A stretch of 64,000 nt of DNA from Tepidimicrobium xylanilyticum (GTDB taxonomy: Bacteria > Bacillota > Clostridia > Tissierellales > Tepidimicrobiaceae), in contig NZ_FNNG01000010.1 of the NCBI RefSeq assembly GCF_900106765.1, positions 1-64,000 on the forward strand. Direction: 5' to 3'. The position numbers were made by a program, and so were the translations under genes. This document shows positions 44,851 to 54,423 of the stretch, piece by piece. Position 1 is the stretch's first letter. Each line of letters starts with the position of its first letter. The notes below the pieces were generated by a model, which was given only the letters and a program-made list of their open reading frames with translations, did no database searches and was not told where the DNA came from.

Positions 44851-45323
44851 TGAAAGCAGAATATGTGAACTCATTTTATATAGCAACTAAAGATGTATTT
44901 CATTTAATGCTTGATCTAGATGTTGAAAGAGGTGATTTAGAAGTTGTAGAGGGTTTAGTTAGTAGCAAAAATGCCAATGTAGTTCTAGGCGTTACAGGGG
45001 ATTTAAAAGGTTCTGTTCTTTTTAGTTTTACTAGGGATATGATATTGGAGATGGTTCGAATAATGTCAGGTTTAGAGATGAAGACGATAGATAATTTTGT
45101 TTCATCTGCCTTGGGTGAAGTTGCAAATATAATAGGAGGGAATGCTCTAACTAATTTAACTAGTTATAATTATGTTTGTGACCTTGCGCCTCCGCAGGTT
45201 ATTATAGGGGAATATAAATCTCTATCAATGGCTAATAAAAAAGCTTTGCTTGTTCCAATTAAGACGGATATAGGAGAATTTGATATCAATATTTTTATTA
45301 CAGATGATAAGAAGAAATTATAA
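44850..45323 (+). CDS. CheX-like CheY-P phosphatase
   Basis: The 157-residue protein starts at the ATG that overlaps the hemerythrin stop. It has the CheX/CheC fold with the catalytic E-x2-N motif in SALGEVANIIGGNAL near residue 90. CheX dephosphorylates the chemotaxis response regulator CheY. No other chemotaxis or flagellar genes are in the window, so the target could be any response regulator. The fixed pairing with hemerythrin suggests the two are cotranslated. Confidence 0.9.
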   Translation: MKAEYVNSFYIATKDVFHLMLDLDVERGDLEVVEGLVSSKNANVVLGVTGDLKGSVLFSFTRDMILEMVRIMSGLEMKTIDNFVSSALGEVANIIGGNALTNLTSYNYVCDLAPPQVIIGEYKSLSMANKKALLVPIKTDIGEFDINIFITDDKKKL

Positions 45324-45465
45324 ACAACTACGCTTATTAACGATATGTAATTCAATAATACTTATCAAATACTTATCGAGAGCTATATATTAATTATCCA
45401 TAGCTATTCCTATTGTTTAACGTCTAGTTTTATTATGAATTATGTTGTAGAATGCTAAGGGAGGT

Positions 45466-45665
45466 ATGAACATTATTGATGTAGAACTCTAAAGATTTAT
45501 ATTGAAAAACTAGATAGATTAGATGATAATGAGTTCATTGGATGATAGGTAAAGGGATCCAGAAGTGAGGAAATAAAACTATGTGAGGGATACAAAAAAT
45601 TAGATTTAGGGCAACAGCAAAATAAAAAATTTAAAGGTGTTGTGACACGACAGCTACTGAATTAG
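45466..45665 (+). pseudogene. Decayed short gene of unknown family
   Basis: An ATG at 45466 follows GGGAGG and gives MNIIDVEL then a stop. In a shifted frame from 45486 the translation reads LKIYIEKLDRLDDNEFIG, meets TGA-TAG, and continues RSEEIKLCEGYKKLDLGQQQ to TAG at 45663-45665. Composition is protein-like. It looks like a gene lost by one frameshift and stops. I cannot name the family. Confidence 0.4.
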
Positions 45666-45712
45666 AGAGACATAGTAGATTAAAATCAATGGATAGTTAT
45701 AGAATGCATTTG

Positions 45713-45740
45713 AAGAACTCAAATTTGAGTTCTTTTTATT
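45713..45740 (+). terminator. Intrinsic terminator
   Basis: AAGAACTCAAA pairs with TTTGAGTTCTT, followed by TTTATTTATTT. It follows the decayed ORF. Confidence 0.85.
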
Positions 45741-46112
45741 TATTTATCGAATAACAAGTTGTGAAATATAGGTGCTTTTCATCTTGTTTGTTTTAGGATA
45801 TTTAGGTTTTATCTATAGAATAGGATATAATAGGCCTTTTTTAGAGTTTAAGATTTATAGAAGGATAAACTTTTAATAGCCATAAAGAAATGCTAAAATT
45901 TTTAAGGAATAATAGAAGAAATTGAAAGGTAGAAAATGATATATAATATTTAAGCAGAGTAAACTAAAAATAATAGATATAGTTTGGAATGATTAAAATA
46001 TGAATTAACATGAAGCCTCTTTTTGAGAGTCAGCAAAGAATCTTAAGCATCTAAGCTAATCCTGAATAATTGTGATCTATAAATTTTCGATTGGAAGAGG
46101 GAGAGGAGAATT
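45741..46112 (+). other. AT-rich non-coding stretch before gatC
   Basis: No ORF, tRNA or repeat could be supported here. It must hold the promoter of gatCAB, but no T-box specifier or terminator was recognised. Confidence 0.5.
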
Positions 46113-46397
46113 ATGATAACAAAAAAACAAGTAGATCATATTGCTGATTTATGCAAATTAAAGCTTTCTGAAGAAGAAAAGGAAAGAATAATTTATGAGT
46201 TTGCTTTAATTTTACAAAGCTTAGAGGAATTCAACAAAGTAGATCTAGAAAATGTAGAACCTACATTTGGGGTAAATAAAAATACTCAAAGGTTTAGAGA
46301 AGATATTGTAGAACCAACTTTAAGCAGGCAGGAAGTACTAGCAAACACAGTAGAAAAGCAATGTGGATATTTTAAACTGCTAAATATCGTTGAATAA
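46113..46397 (+). CDS. gatC: Asp-tRNA(Asn)/Glu-tRNA(Gln) amidotransferase subunit C
   Basis: The 94-residue protein has the GatC pattern: VDHIADLCKLKLSEEEKERI at the start, a central DLENVEPTFGV and an acidic helix with FREDIVEPTLSRQEVLANT. GatC wraps and stabilises GatA. GGGAGAGGAG precedes the ATG. It begins the gatC-gatA-gatB operon used to make Gln-tRNA(Gln) and perhaps Asn-tRNA(Asn) by transamidation. Confidence 0.96.
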   Translation: MITKKQVDHIADLCKLKLSEEEKERIIYEFALILQSLEEFNKVDLENVEPTFGVNKNTQRFREDIVEPTLSRQEVLANTVEKQCGYFKLLNIVE

Positions 46398-46410
46398 AAG
46401 GGGTGAAACT

Positions 46411-47862
46411 ATGGAAATTGTAAAATTATCTGCAGTAGAAATTAGGGAAAAAATATTGAAAAAAGAGCTATCTGCTGTAGAAGTAGTAAAGGCTTACCTC
46501 AATAGGATAGAAGAAATTGATAAGGATATAAATGCTTTTATTTCTGTATATAATGGGGAAGCATTAAAAGCTGCAGAAAGAGTAGATGAAAAGGTAAAAA
46601 ATGGTGAAGAATTAGGAACATTAGCAGGGATTCCAATAGCTATAAAAGATAATATTGTAATGAAAGGTGTTAGAACTACCTGTGGTTCTAAAATGTTAGA
46701 AAATTTCATCTCCCCATATGATGCAACAGTAGTAGAGAGAATAAGAAATCAAAATGGAATAATTATAGGGAAAACTAATATGGATGAATTCGCCATGGGG
46801 TCAACTAATGAAACTTCATTTTTTGGTCCAACCAAAAATCCTATAAATACAAAACTAGTACCTGGAGGTTCATCAGGGGGATCAGCATCAGCAGTGAAAG
46901 CTAATGAAGTTGCTTTATCCTTAGGTACAGATACTGGAGGTTCTATTAGGCAACCTGCAGCTTATTGCGATGTTGTAGGTATTAAACCTTCCTATGGCTT
47001 AGTATCTAGGTATGGTGTTATCCCCTTAGCAAATACTTTAGATGCAGTAGGAGTTTTTGGAAGATATGTCGCTGATGCAGCTCTTATGCTTGCATCCATT
47101 GCAGGATATGATAAGAAGGATTCTACTTCTTATGAAAATCCCGTCGATTTAACATTTGAAAGGAATTTAGAGCCTTCAGAATATGTTAAGGGAATGCGAA
47201 TTGGGATTCCAAAGGAAATTTATATTGATGAATTAGATGAAAGTTTAATAGGAAAGATGGGTAAAGTAATAGGGGTATTTGAGTCCCTGGGAGCTGATGT
47301 GGAAGAAATATCATTACCTCATTTTAAATATGGATTATCTACTTATCATGTCATATGTAGAGCAGAAACAAGCTCTAATATGGCCAGATTCGATGGTATA
47401 AGATATGGACATAGGGCAAAAGAGTATAAGAGCGTAGATGAATTATATAAAAATTCAAGAACTAAAGCCTTTGGTAAAGAGGTCAAAAGAAGGATACTAA
47501 TGGGAACTTATTATTTGAGTATTGGCCATGGAAGGGATTATTATGAAAAAGCATTAAAGATGAGAACATTAATTATCGATGACTTCAATGAAGTTTTCAA
47601 AGACTATGATGTAATATTAACACCTACATCTCCTATATTACCCTTTAAAATAGGAAAGTTAAAGGATGAGTTTACAGTTAAAGATTTTACAAGCATCTTT
47701 GCAGTACCGGTAAATCTAGCGGGATTATGTGCCATGAGTATTCCCTGTGGATATGTAGATGGACTTCCAGCAGGACTTCAAATAATCGGAGATAGATATA
47801 AGGAAATGAACATTATAAAAGCTGGTCTTGCACTTGAAGGAGGGATAAAAAATGGCATATAA
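46411..47862 (+). CDS. gatA: Amidotransferase subunit A (amidase)
   Basis: The start is ATG 46411 behind AAAGGGGTGAAACT, giving 483 residues. The amidase signature is intact: the catalytic Lys in PIAIKDNIV, the cis-Ser loop GGSSGGSASAV and the nucleophile Ser in TDTGGSIRQPAA. GatA releases ammonia from glutamine and passes it to GatB. It overlaps gatB by 11 bases. Confidence 0.97.
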   Translation: MEIVKLSAVEIREKILKKELSAVEVVKAYLNRIEEIDKDINAFISVYNGEALKAAERVDEKVKNGEELGTLAGIPIAIKDNIVMKGVRTTCGSKMLENFISPYDATVVERIRNQNGIIIGKTNMDEFAMGSTNETSFFGPTKNPINTKLVPGGSSGGSASAVKANEVALSLGTDTGGSIRQPAAYCDVVGIKPSYGLVSRYGVIPLANTLDAVGVFGRYVADAALMLASIAGYDKKDSTSYENPVDLTFERNLEPSEYVKGMRIGIPKEIYIDELDESLIGKMGKVIGVFESLGADVEEISLPHFKYGLSTYHVICRAETSSNMARFDGIRYGHRAKEYKSVDELYKNSRTKAFGKEVKRRILMGTYYLSIGHGRDYYEKALKMRTLIIDDFNEVFKDYDVILTPTSPILPFKIGKLKDEFTVKDFTSIFAVPVNLAGLCAMSIPCGYVDGLPAGLQIIGDRYKEMNIIKAGLALEGGIKNGI

Positions 47863-49282
47863 AACTGTGATAGGTCTTGAAATCCATGTTGAGTTAGCTA
47901 CCAAAACTAAAATGTTTTGTGGTTGCCCCAATACCTTTGGTAGAGAAGCTAATACTAATTGTTGTCCTGTTTGTTTAGGTTTACCAGGAGCTTTGCCTGT
48001 AGTTAATACAAGAGCGGTGGAATATGCTATTAAAGCAGGAATTGCCTTTAATTGCAAAATTAATACAAAAACTAGAATGGATAGAAAAAACTATTTCTAT
48101 GCGGATTTAGTTAAGGGATACCAAATTTCTCAAAATGAGATACCTTTATGTGAAGAAGGATATGTTGAGATAGAATTAGAGTGTGGCGCAAAACAAATAG
48201 GGCTTCAAAGAATTCAAATGGAAGAAGATACTGGAAAACTTATTCATACAACAGATGGGGATACTTTAATAGACTTTAATAGATGTGGAGTACCATTAAT
48301 TGAAATTGTAACTAAACCAGAAATGAATACTCCAGAAGAAGCTAGGTTATTTTTGGAGAAACTAAGATCCACGCTAAAATATATTGAAGTATCAGACTGT
48401 AAAATGGAAGAAGGTTCCCTTAGATGTGATGTAAATATAAATGTTGTAGATACTAAAACGGGAGCAAAGACAAATATTACAGAGATAAAGAACTTAAACT
48501 CATTCAAAGCAGCAGTAAAAGCAATTGAGTACGAAAAAATGAGACATATTCAACTTCTAAAGGAAGGTAAAAATACAGTAAGAGAAACCAGAAGGTGGGA
48601 TGAAGTTAATAATGAAACTATAACCATGAGAGTAAAATATGAAGCAGAGGATTATAGGTTTGCTGTAGATGGAGACTTGATGCCAATAGAAATATCTCAA
48701 GAATGGATTGAGGAAATAAAAAATAAGGTTCCCGAACTACCTCATGATAAAAAAGAAAGATTTGTGAGAGAATATAGTCTATCAGAATATGATGCTGGTG
48801 TATTAACAGCCTCAAAGGAATTAGCTTCATTCTATGAAGAAACAATTAAATATATAGATGATGTAAAACTAGTCACCAATTGGATTATGGGAAATGTTCT
48901 ACGAAGATTAAAGGATGAAGATATAGAAATACAAGATACTAAATTAACTCCTAAAGCCTTGGCACAACTGATATCTTTAATTAATTCTGGAAAAATAAAT
49001 AATAATACTGGAAAGAAAGTCTTGAGAGAAGTATTTGAAACAGGCAAATATCCTGAAGAAATTGTTAAAGAAAAAGGCTTAACTCAAATTAGGGATGAGT
49101 TTCAAATTTTAGAAATAGTCGAAAATGTATTAGACGAAAATAAGCAATCCATTATAGATTATAGAAATGGCAAAGATAGAGCCTTAAGCTTTTTAATAGG
49201 TCAAGTAATGAAGGTTTCAAAAGGAAAGGCTAATCCTCAATTAGTAAGCAAAATGATATTAGATTTGATAGATAAAAAATAA
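47852..49282 (+). CDS. gatB: Amidotransferase subunit B
   Basis: The 476-residue protein begins KTVIGLEIHVELATKTKMFCGC, the GatB signature, and has Zn-type cysteines (C-G-C and CCPVC) in the first 50 residues. The C-terminal YqeY-like tail ends GQVMKVSKGKANPQLVSKMI. GatB phosphorylates the misacylated tRNA-bound glutamate or aspartate and amidates it with ammonia from GatA. GAAGGAGGGATAAAA precedes the ATG. Confidence 0.97.
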   Translation: MAYKTVIGLEIHVELATKTKMFCGCPNTFGREANTNCCPVCLGLPGALPVVNTRAVEYAIKAGIAFNCKINTKTRMDRKNYFYADLVKGYQISQNEIPLCEEGYVEIELECGAKQIGLQRIQMEEDTGKLIHTTDGDTLIDFNRCGVPLIEIVTKPEMNTPEEARLFLEKLRSTLKYIEVSDCKMEEGSLRCDVNINVVDTKTGAKTNITEIKNLNSFKAAVKAIEYEKMRHIQLLKEGKNTVRETRRWDEVNNETITMRVKYEAEDYRFAVDGDLMPIEISQEWIEEIKNKVPELPHDKKERFVREYSLSEYDAGVLTASKELASFYEETIKYIDDVKLVTNWIMGNVLRRLKDEDIEIQDTKLTPKALAQLISLINSGKINNNTGKKVLREVFETGKYPEEIVKEKGLTQIRDEFQILEIVENVLDENKQSIIDYRNGKDRALSFLIGQVMKVSKGKANPQLVSKMILDLIDKK

Positions 49283-49325
49283 TAGGTTCCTTAAAGGACA
49301 TATTATATTTAAGATGGGTTAGCGT

Positions 49326-49365
49326 GACAAAACAAAGAAAGGTTATTGGCATATAGCCAATAGCC
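49326..49365 (-). terminator. Terminator for the SDR gene (minus strand)
   Basis: GGTTATTGGC and GCCAATAGCC form a 10-bp stem with one wobble; on the minus strand CTTTCTTTGTTTTG follows. Confidence 0.6.
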
Positions 49366-49424
49366 ATATTCTTACCATAGCCATACTAATGTTAGGTTTG
49401 AAAAACAATGATATTTAAGTTTTC

Positions 49425-50164
49425 TTAAATATCTATTCCTCCGTCTACTCTTAATAACTGTCCTGTAACAAATGTAGAATCATCGCTAGCTAGGAATAAA
49501 GCTGCTGTGGCGATTTCTTGTGATGTTCCTACTCTCTTAAGTGGTGAGCCTTCAATTAGATGAGAAACTGCGTTTTCACCTCCTACGCTTTCTAACATGG
49601 CTGTCATTATTGCTCCTGGCAATATAGCATTAACTCTAATTTCAGGTCCAAGTTCCCAGGCCATGGATTTTGACAATCCTGCAAGTGCATGTTTTGATGA
49701 AACGTAGGATGCTGTTCCATGATGTGCATGGGCTCCAGCTACAGAACTTATATTTATTATAACGCCTTTTCCTTTTTTCTTCATTATTGGAGCAACTAAC
49801 TGTGTTAAATACAGGGGTGCAGTTACATTTACTCTAAAGATATTTTCCCATTCTTCTATGGATAAATCTATAAGAGGTGTTATGCTTAGCATTCCTGCAT
49901 TATTTACCAATACATCTACTGTATCGTATTCTTCTATAGTACGATTGAATATTCTCTTTACATCGTTTAAATCTAGCATATTAGCAATTACATAAATGGC
50001 TTCATGTCCTTCTCCTTTATCTCTTCTACTAATTCTTTTACCCTTTCTTCATTTCTGCCTGTAACGATTACCTTTGCGCCTTCTCTCGCAAACAACTCAG
50101 CAGTAGCTCTCCCCATACCAGAGATAGAACCGGTAACAATAGCTACCTTTCCCTTTAATTTCAT
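49425..50164 (-). pseudogene. Short-chain dehydrogenase/reductase, frameshifted
   Basis: The full gene starts at ATG 50162-50164 behind AAGGAGGGACAAT. It opens [22 protein letters not shown] with the cofactor-binding T-G-x3-G-x-G motif, but a one-base loss near 50015 sends the frame to a stop. The correct frame resumes as [15 protein letters not shown] and keeps the remaining SDR motifs: LVNNAG, the catalytic Ser in INISSVAG, YVSSK (Tyr-x3-Lys) and PGAIMTAM. Without repair the protein lacks its Rossmann start, so it is probably inactive, unless the frameshift is an assembly error. The substrate is unknown. Confidence 0.85.
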
Positions 50165-50870
50165 TATTGTCCCTCCTTATATTTCTAATTTATGTCGATT
50201 TCTTCACGTTAATTATATAACAAACAACATTTAATACTATTGATAAATTTGATTAAACGATTAATTAATAAACATCAAAATTAACAGAAAAGCTATAATA
50301 TCTTTCTGGAACTTTATACCAATTCTTGAAAACACTTAAGGATTATACGATAAATATGATCAAATTTATTGTGCACAGTATTAAAAGCTTTATTCCTTAA
50401 TTATTAAATCTTGAAAGATGACCAACATATTTTTTAGTTGTACTTATCAAGGAAATAGGTTTTATTTTTTGTTATAATGGCATTTTTGGTTGTATGATTA
50501 AACTTTTCTAATATATAATATATTTAATGATAAAGAATTTAAAATGGTTTCTATTGATATTCTGAATGGGGAATTGAAGTTTTTTATGATAATGGTACTT
50601 TGACTTATTTAATATTTGTGTTGAAATCTGTACGTTTAAGTTCTTTTTAATTTTTTTGATGGATTGTTTATTTAGGCTTAATGGGCAATATAGTAAAATT
50701 TAATTTTTAAAATTACTGAAAATTAACAATTATATGCAAAGCCAATTAGTCGGATATTTTTAGTGGCTTTGCTCCTAAAGATTTCTATGTCCCTTAATTG
50801 ATTTGAGGTTATGGAGTGAAACTTTTTTGATGAAGCAATAAAATACTTGCATGAAAAGGAGGAGGTATTA
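50165..50870 (+). other. AT-rich intergenic region with leader hairpin
   Basis: No ORF is supported over ~700 bases. The only clear structure is GCAAAGCCA (50736-50744) pairing with TGGCTTTGC (50764-50772) around a 19-base loop, about 100 bases upstream of the DUF1538 gene; it may be part of its 5' leader. It has no strong T-run. Confidence 0.5.
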
Positions 50871-52361
50871 TTGAATTTATTATTAAACAAGTTTAAAGAA
50901 GTAGCTATTGCAGTTGTACCAATAAGTATATTAGTAATTATATTAAGCCTTACTGTAGTCCCCATAGAACTAGATATGTTTATAAGATTTTTAATTGGTG
51001 CTACAACAGTTATATTAGGCTTAGGAATTTTTTTGTTTGGTGCAGAAATTGGGATTACACCTATTGGGAACTTGATGGGAGAAAATTTAGCAAGAAGCAA
51101 CAGGGTGTTAATTGTAGGGATATTAGGCTTTTTATTAGGTTTTATGATTACTATAGCAGAGCCAGATTTGCAAATACTAGCTTACCAAGTGAGAGATGCA
51201 TCTGGCGGAATTCTTTCTGCTTATTCAATATTAATAGTCGTATCTGTTGGAGTAGGTATTATGGTGGCCGTAGGTTTATTAAGAATTATATTTGAAGTAC
51301 CACTTAATAAAACCTACACAATGGCGTATTTTATTATTTTTATTCTAGGGGTAATGGTTTCTGAGGAATTTTTGGCGATTTCAGTAGACGCTTCGGGAGC
51401 TACTACTGGTGCTATGACAACACCTTTTATACTAGCTCTCGGTTTAGGAGTTTCTCAGTTAAAAGGTGGTAAAACCGAAGAGGAAGATAGCTTTGGATTA
51501 GTTGGAATGGCTTCAACTGGACCTATACTTGCAATTATGTTGATGAGCGTAATATCAGGTTTAACCGATATACAAGGACAAGCTGAGGCGTTTGTGCCCC
51601 ATGCTGGCATTTTATATCCCTATATAGAAGCATTTTCAGAACTAGCTAAGGAATCCATTAAGACGTTGTTACCCATTACTGTGATATTTTTAATTTTTAA
51701 TGCCAACAAATTTAAATTAAATAGAGCTAGCAGAAATAGAATATTAAAAGGACTCTTATATACTTATATTGGATTAGTTTTGTTTTTAGTAGGGGTCAAT
51801 GCAGGATTCATGGAAGTAGGAAGGGTTATGGGGTATGGTATTGCGAGTTTAGGCAAACCATGGTTACTCCCTTGCATAGGATTTTTATTGGGGCTTGTAG
51901 TTGTATTAGCTGAGCCAGCAGTTCATGTATTAACAGAACAGGTGGAAGATGTTACAGGGGGTTATATCAAGAAAAAGGCTATATTAGCTACATTGTCTTT
52001 AGGAATTGGATTTGCTGTTTCTATGTCTATGATGAGGATAATGTTTCCAGGATTAAAATTATGGCATTTTTTGCTCCCGGGTTTTGCTATTGCTATTATA
52101 ATTAGTTATATTGTTCCTCCTATTTTTGTTGGGATAGCTTTTGATTCAGGTGGAGTTGCATCTGGCCCTATGACGGCTACTTTTGTGTTAGCCTTTGCCC
52201 AGGGAGCTGCCGATGCTATTCCAACGGCCAATGTGTTGATAGATGGATTTGGAGTTATTGCTATGGTGGCTATGACTCCATTAGTAGCAATACAGATGTT
52301 AGGCTTCCTATTTAAAATTAAAGCCAAGAAAAGAGGTGTTGAAATTGATGACAGCTATTGA
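50871..52361 (+). CDS. DUF1538 membrane protein
   Basis: The start is the TTG at 50871, just after AGGAGGAGG, giving 496 residues. The protein has two homologous halves with many transmembrane segments. Each repeat contains GF(L/I)LGxxxxxAEP (FLLGFMITIAEPDLQILAYQV and FLLGLVVVLAEPAVHVLTEQV) and a G-A/P-M-T-x-x-F loop (GAMTTPFILALGLG and GPMTATFVLAFAQG). This repeat is typical of DUF1538, for which transport is likely but no substrate is established. It overlaps the PII-type gene by 14 bases, which implies PII-like control of transport. Confidence 0.82.
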   Translation: MNLLLNKFKEVAIAVVPISILVIILSLTVVPIELDMFIRFLIGATTVILGLGIFLFGAEIGITPIGNLMGENLARSNRVLIVGILGFLLGFMITIAEPDLQILAYQVRDASGGILSAYSILIVVSVGVGIMVAVGLLRIIFEVPLNKTYTMAYFIIFILGVMVSEEFLAISVDASGATTGAMTTPFILALGLGVSQLKGGKTEEEDSFGLVGMASTGPILAIMLMSVISGLTDIQGQAEAFVPHAGILYPYIEAFSELAKESIKTLLPITVIFLIFNANKFKLNRASRNRILKGLLYTYIGLVLFLVGVNAGFMEVGRVMGYGIASLGKPWLLPCIGFLLGLVVVLAEPAVHVLTEQVEDVTGGYIKKKAILATLSLGIGFAVSMSMMRIMFPGLKLWHFLLPGFAIAIIISYIVPPIFVGIAFDSGGVASGPMTATFVLAFAQGAADAIPTANVLIDGFGVIAMVAMTPLVAIQMLGFLFKIKAKKRGVEIDDSY

Positions 52362-53019
52362 TATGAGGTTTTGTTTATATTGTGTTATTGCAGATTTTGG
52401 TAAGGGAACAAAAATCTTAAGAAAATCAAAGGAATTAGGTACAAGTGGAGGTACATTTGTTTTAGGAAGAGGTACTGTTAACAGCAGTTTGCTTAAATTT
52501 CTTGGTTTGGATGAGACAAGAAAAGAGATTTTGATGATGATTATAGAGGAAGAATTGGAAGAAATATTCCACAAGGAATTAACAAAAGAATTCTCTTTTG
52601 ACAAGCCTCACCATGGAATAGCTTTTTCTATTCCATTGAAGAGAGTATTAGGGTTTAAGGGGTTAAAATTTAAGTCGAATCATGAAGAGAAAGGTGGTAA
52701 TACTATGGGAATTGAAGCTATTGTGACAATTGTAGATAGAGGATTATCGGAAGATGTTATAGAAGCGGCAAGAAGTGCTGGTGCAACGGGAGGAACTGTA
52801 TTACATGGAAGAGGATCTGGAATACATGAGAAGGAAAAGTTATTCAATATGGAAATAGAACCAGAAAAGGATATAGTATTAATATTATCGGAGGCAGAAA
52901 ACACCGAGCCCATAATAAATTCAATTAATGACAAATTAAATATTGAAAAACCTGGAGCAGGTATTTTATTTGTAGTAGATGTAAACAGGGCTATTGGATT
53001 ATTTGTAAAAAACAAATGA
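52348..53019 (+). CDS. Double PII-domain protein
   Basis: The start is placed at ATG 52348 behind AAGAGGTG. The 223-residue protein consists of two PII-like ferredoxin folds joined by a short Gly/Asn linker near residue 110. Each has a nucleotide-loop motif, SGGTFVLGRG in the first and TGGTVLHGRG in the second. PII proteins bind ATP/ADP and 2-oxoglutarate and control transporters. Here it is translationally coupled to the DUF1538 membrane protein, the likely partner. A fused double PII is unusual compared with the usual single-domain trimer. Confidence 0.82.
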   Translation: MTAIDMRFCLYCVIADFGKGTKILRKSKELGTSGGTFVLGRGTVNSSLLKFLGLDETRKEILMMIIEEELEEIFHKELTKEFSFDKPHHGIAFSIPLKRVLGFKGLKFKSNHEEKGGNTMGIEAIVTIVDRGLSEDVIEAARSAGATGGTVLHGRGSGIHEKEKLFNMEIEPEKDIVLILSEAENTEPIINSINDKLNIEKPGAGILFVVDVNRAIGLFVKNK

Positions 53020-53020
53020 T

Positions 53021-53049
53021 GAAAATCCTTTATAGGGTTTTCTTTTTTT
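53021..53049 (+). terminator. Intrinsic terminator after the double-PII gene
   Basis: GAAAATCC pairs with GGGTTTTC (one G-T pair), followed by a run of T. Confidence 0.8.
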
Positions 53050-53124
53050 ATCGAATTTTTATTTTCCCTTAAAAGATTGCAGTAATTATTCAAATTTTAT
53101 ATACTTAACTAGAGGTGACGTAAT

Positions 53125-54423
53125 TTGAAATTTAATGGAAGGATTTTTTTTGTATCCCTATTGGTTGGATTAGCATCCCAAGTTAGCATAGGATTGATGA
53201 TTAACGATTTTAGAGTTTCAGCAGGTATTATTGCATTAGTCATTTTGCTTCTTTATTATGAAAACTTGAAGCCAGTTCAAACAGGCCTTTTATCTGGTTT
53301 CATGGTTTATATATTTAGATTGTTTTTATATTTATTAACCAATGGAAATATTAAAGATGTGATCGTTTCTTATCAATTGGAAATACTGTTTTATTTATTT
53401 TATTCCTTCATCTACGCCTTATTAATAGATAAAGTAGATAAAAATAATATAAATTCTGTTTTTATGGTTTTAATCATTAGCGATTTTAGTGCAAATCTGG
53501 TAGAAATGTTTACTAGAACTAGATTCTTAATAACATATTACCAATGGCAAATTATTCCTACTTTATTAATAATAGCCTTGGCTCGTTCGGGAATTATTTG
53601 GGCTGCATTAAATATGTTTAAATATTACAGAATGTTTCTCATTAAAGAGGAACATGAAGAAAGGTATAAAAGGTTATTATGGTTAACATCTGAATTAAAA
53701 ACTGAAGTGTATTGGATAGAAAAGAATATGGATAATATAGAAAGGGTTATGTCTGAGTCATATAAATTGTTTGAGAAAATCAAATTAAACGTAGAAAAGG
53801 AAAGTTGGGCTTCAATGGCTCTTTCAATTGCTAGAGATATACATGAAATAAAGAAAGAAAATTTGTTAGTTGTTCGAGGGATTAAACAGATTACGGAGAA
53901 TCAATTTGACGATAAAGGTATGAACTTTAAGGATATAATAAACATATTGTCTGAGACCATGAAAAGGGAAATAAATAGGATTAAGAAAAATGTTGAACTT
54001 GTATTCCACTTACAAGATGATTTTTATACTTTAAAGCATTATTATATTATGTCCATATTACGCAATCTAATTATGAATAGTATTGATGCAATGCCTGATT
54101 TGAAAGAAGGAGCTAAAATCGAAGTAATTCATAGAATGGAAAAGGATCAGCATGTATTAATTGTTGCTGATAATGGAAGTGGAATAGAAGAGGAAAATTT
54201 AAAGCATATTTTTTCGCCTGGATTTTCCACGAAAATCGATTACAGTACAGGTGAGATCAATAGAGGTTTAGGGTTGAGCGTTGTTAAATATATAGTTGAA
54301 GAACTGTTAAAAGGGAGTATAGAAGTAAGTTCTGTAAAAGGGAAGGGAACCAATTTTATTATGTATATTCCTAGGGAGTCGCTGGAGGTAGATTTAGATG
54401 AAAATATTCATAGTAGAAGATGA
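53125..54423 (+). CDS. glnK: Sensor histidine kinase, GlnK-like
   Basis: The 432-residue protein starts at TTG after GAGGTGACG. It has about six transmembrane helices in the first 170 residues, then a coiled kinase linker. The phospho-accepting His is in ARDIHEIKKEN (residue ~240), the N-box in ILRNLIMNSIDAMP, and the ATP-lid motifs are VADNGSGIEEENL and GLGLSVVKYIVEE. The layout resembles B. subtilis GlnK, which senses glutamine. It overlaps the regulator gene by 26 bases, and a Na+/amino-acid symporter lies beyond, as in the glnKL-glnT locus. Confidence 0.85.
   Translation: MKFNGRIFFVSLLVGLASQVSIGLMINDFRVSAGIIALVILLLYYENLKPVQTGLLSGFMVYIFRLFLYLLTNGNIKDVIVSYQLEILFYLFYSFIYALLIDKVDKNNINSVFMVLIISDFSANLVEMFTRTRFLITYYQWQIIPTLLIIALARSGIIWAALNMFKYYRMFLIKEEHEERYKRLLWLTSELKTEVYWIEKNMDNIERVMSESYKLFEKIKLNVEKESWASMALSIARDIHEIKKENLLVVRGIKQITENQFDDKGMNFKDIINILSETMKREINRIKKNVELVFHLQDDFYTLKHYYIMSILRNLIMNSIDAMPDLKEGAKIEVIHRMEKDQHVLIVADNGSGIEEENLKHIFSPGFSTKIDYSTGEINRGLGLSVVKYIVEELLKGSIEVSSVKGKGTNFIMYIPRESLEVDLDENIHSRR

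Noticed and set aside
45741-46112. Possible T-box leader before gatCAB
   Set aside because: No T-box core (AGGGTGGNACCGCG-like), specifier loop or terminator could be found.
50736-50772. Hairpin upstream of DUF1538 as terminator
   Set aside because: Stem is clear but no T-run follows and there is no gene upstream on that strand; kept only as part of the leader description.
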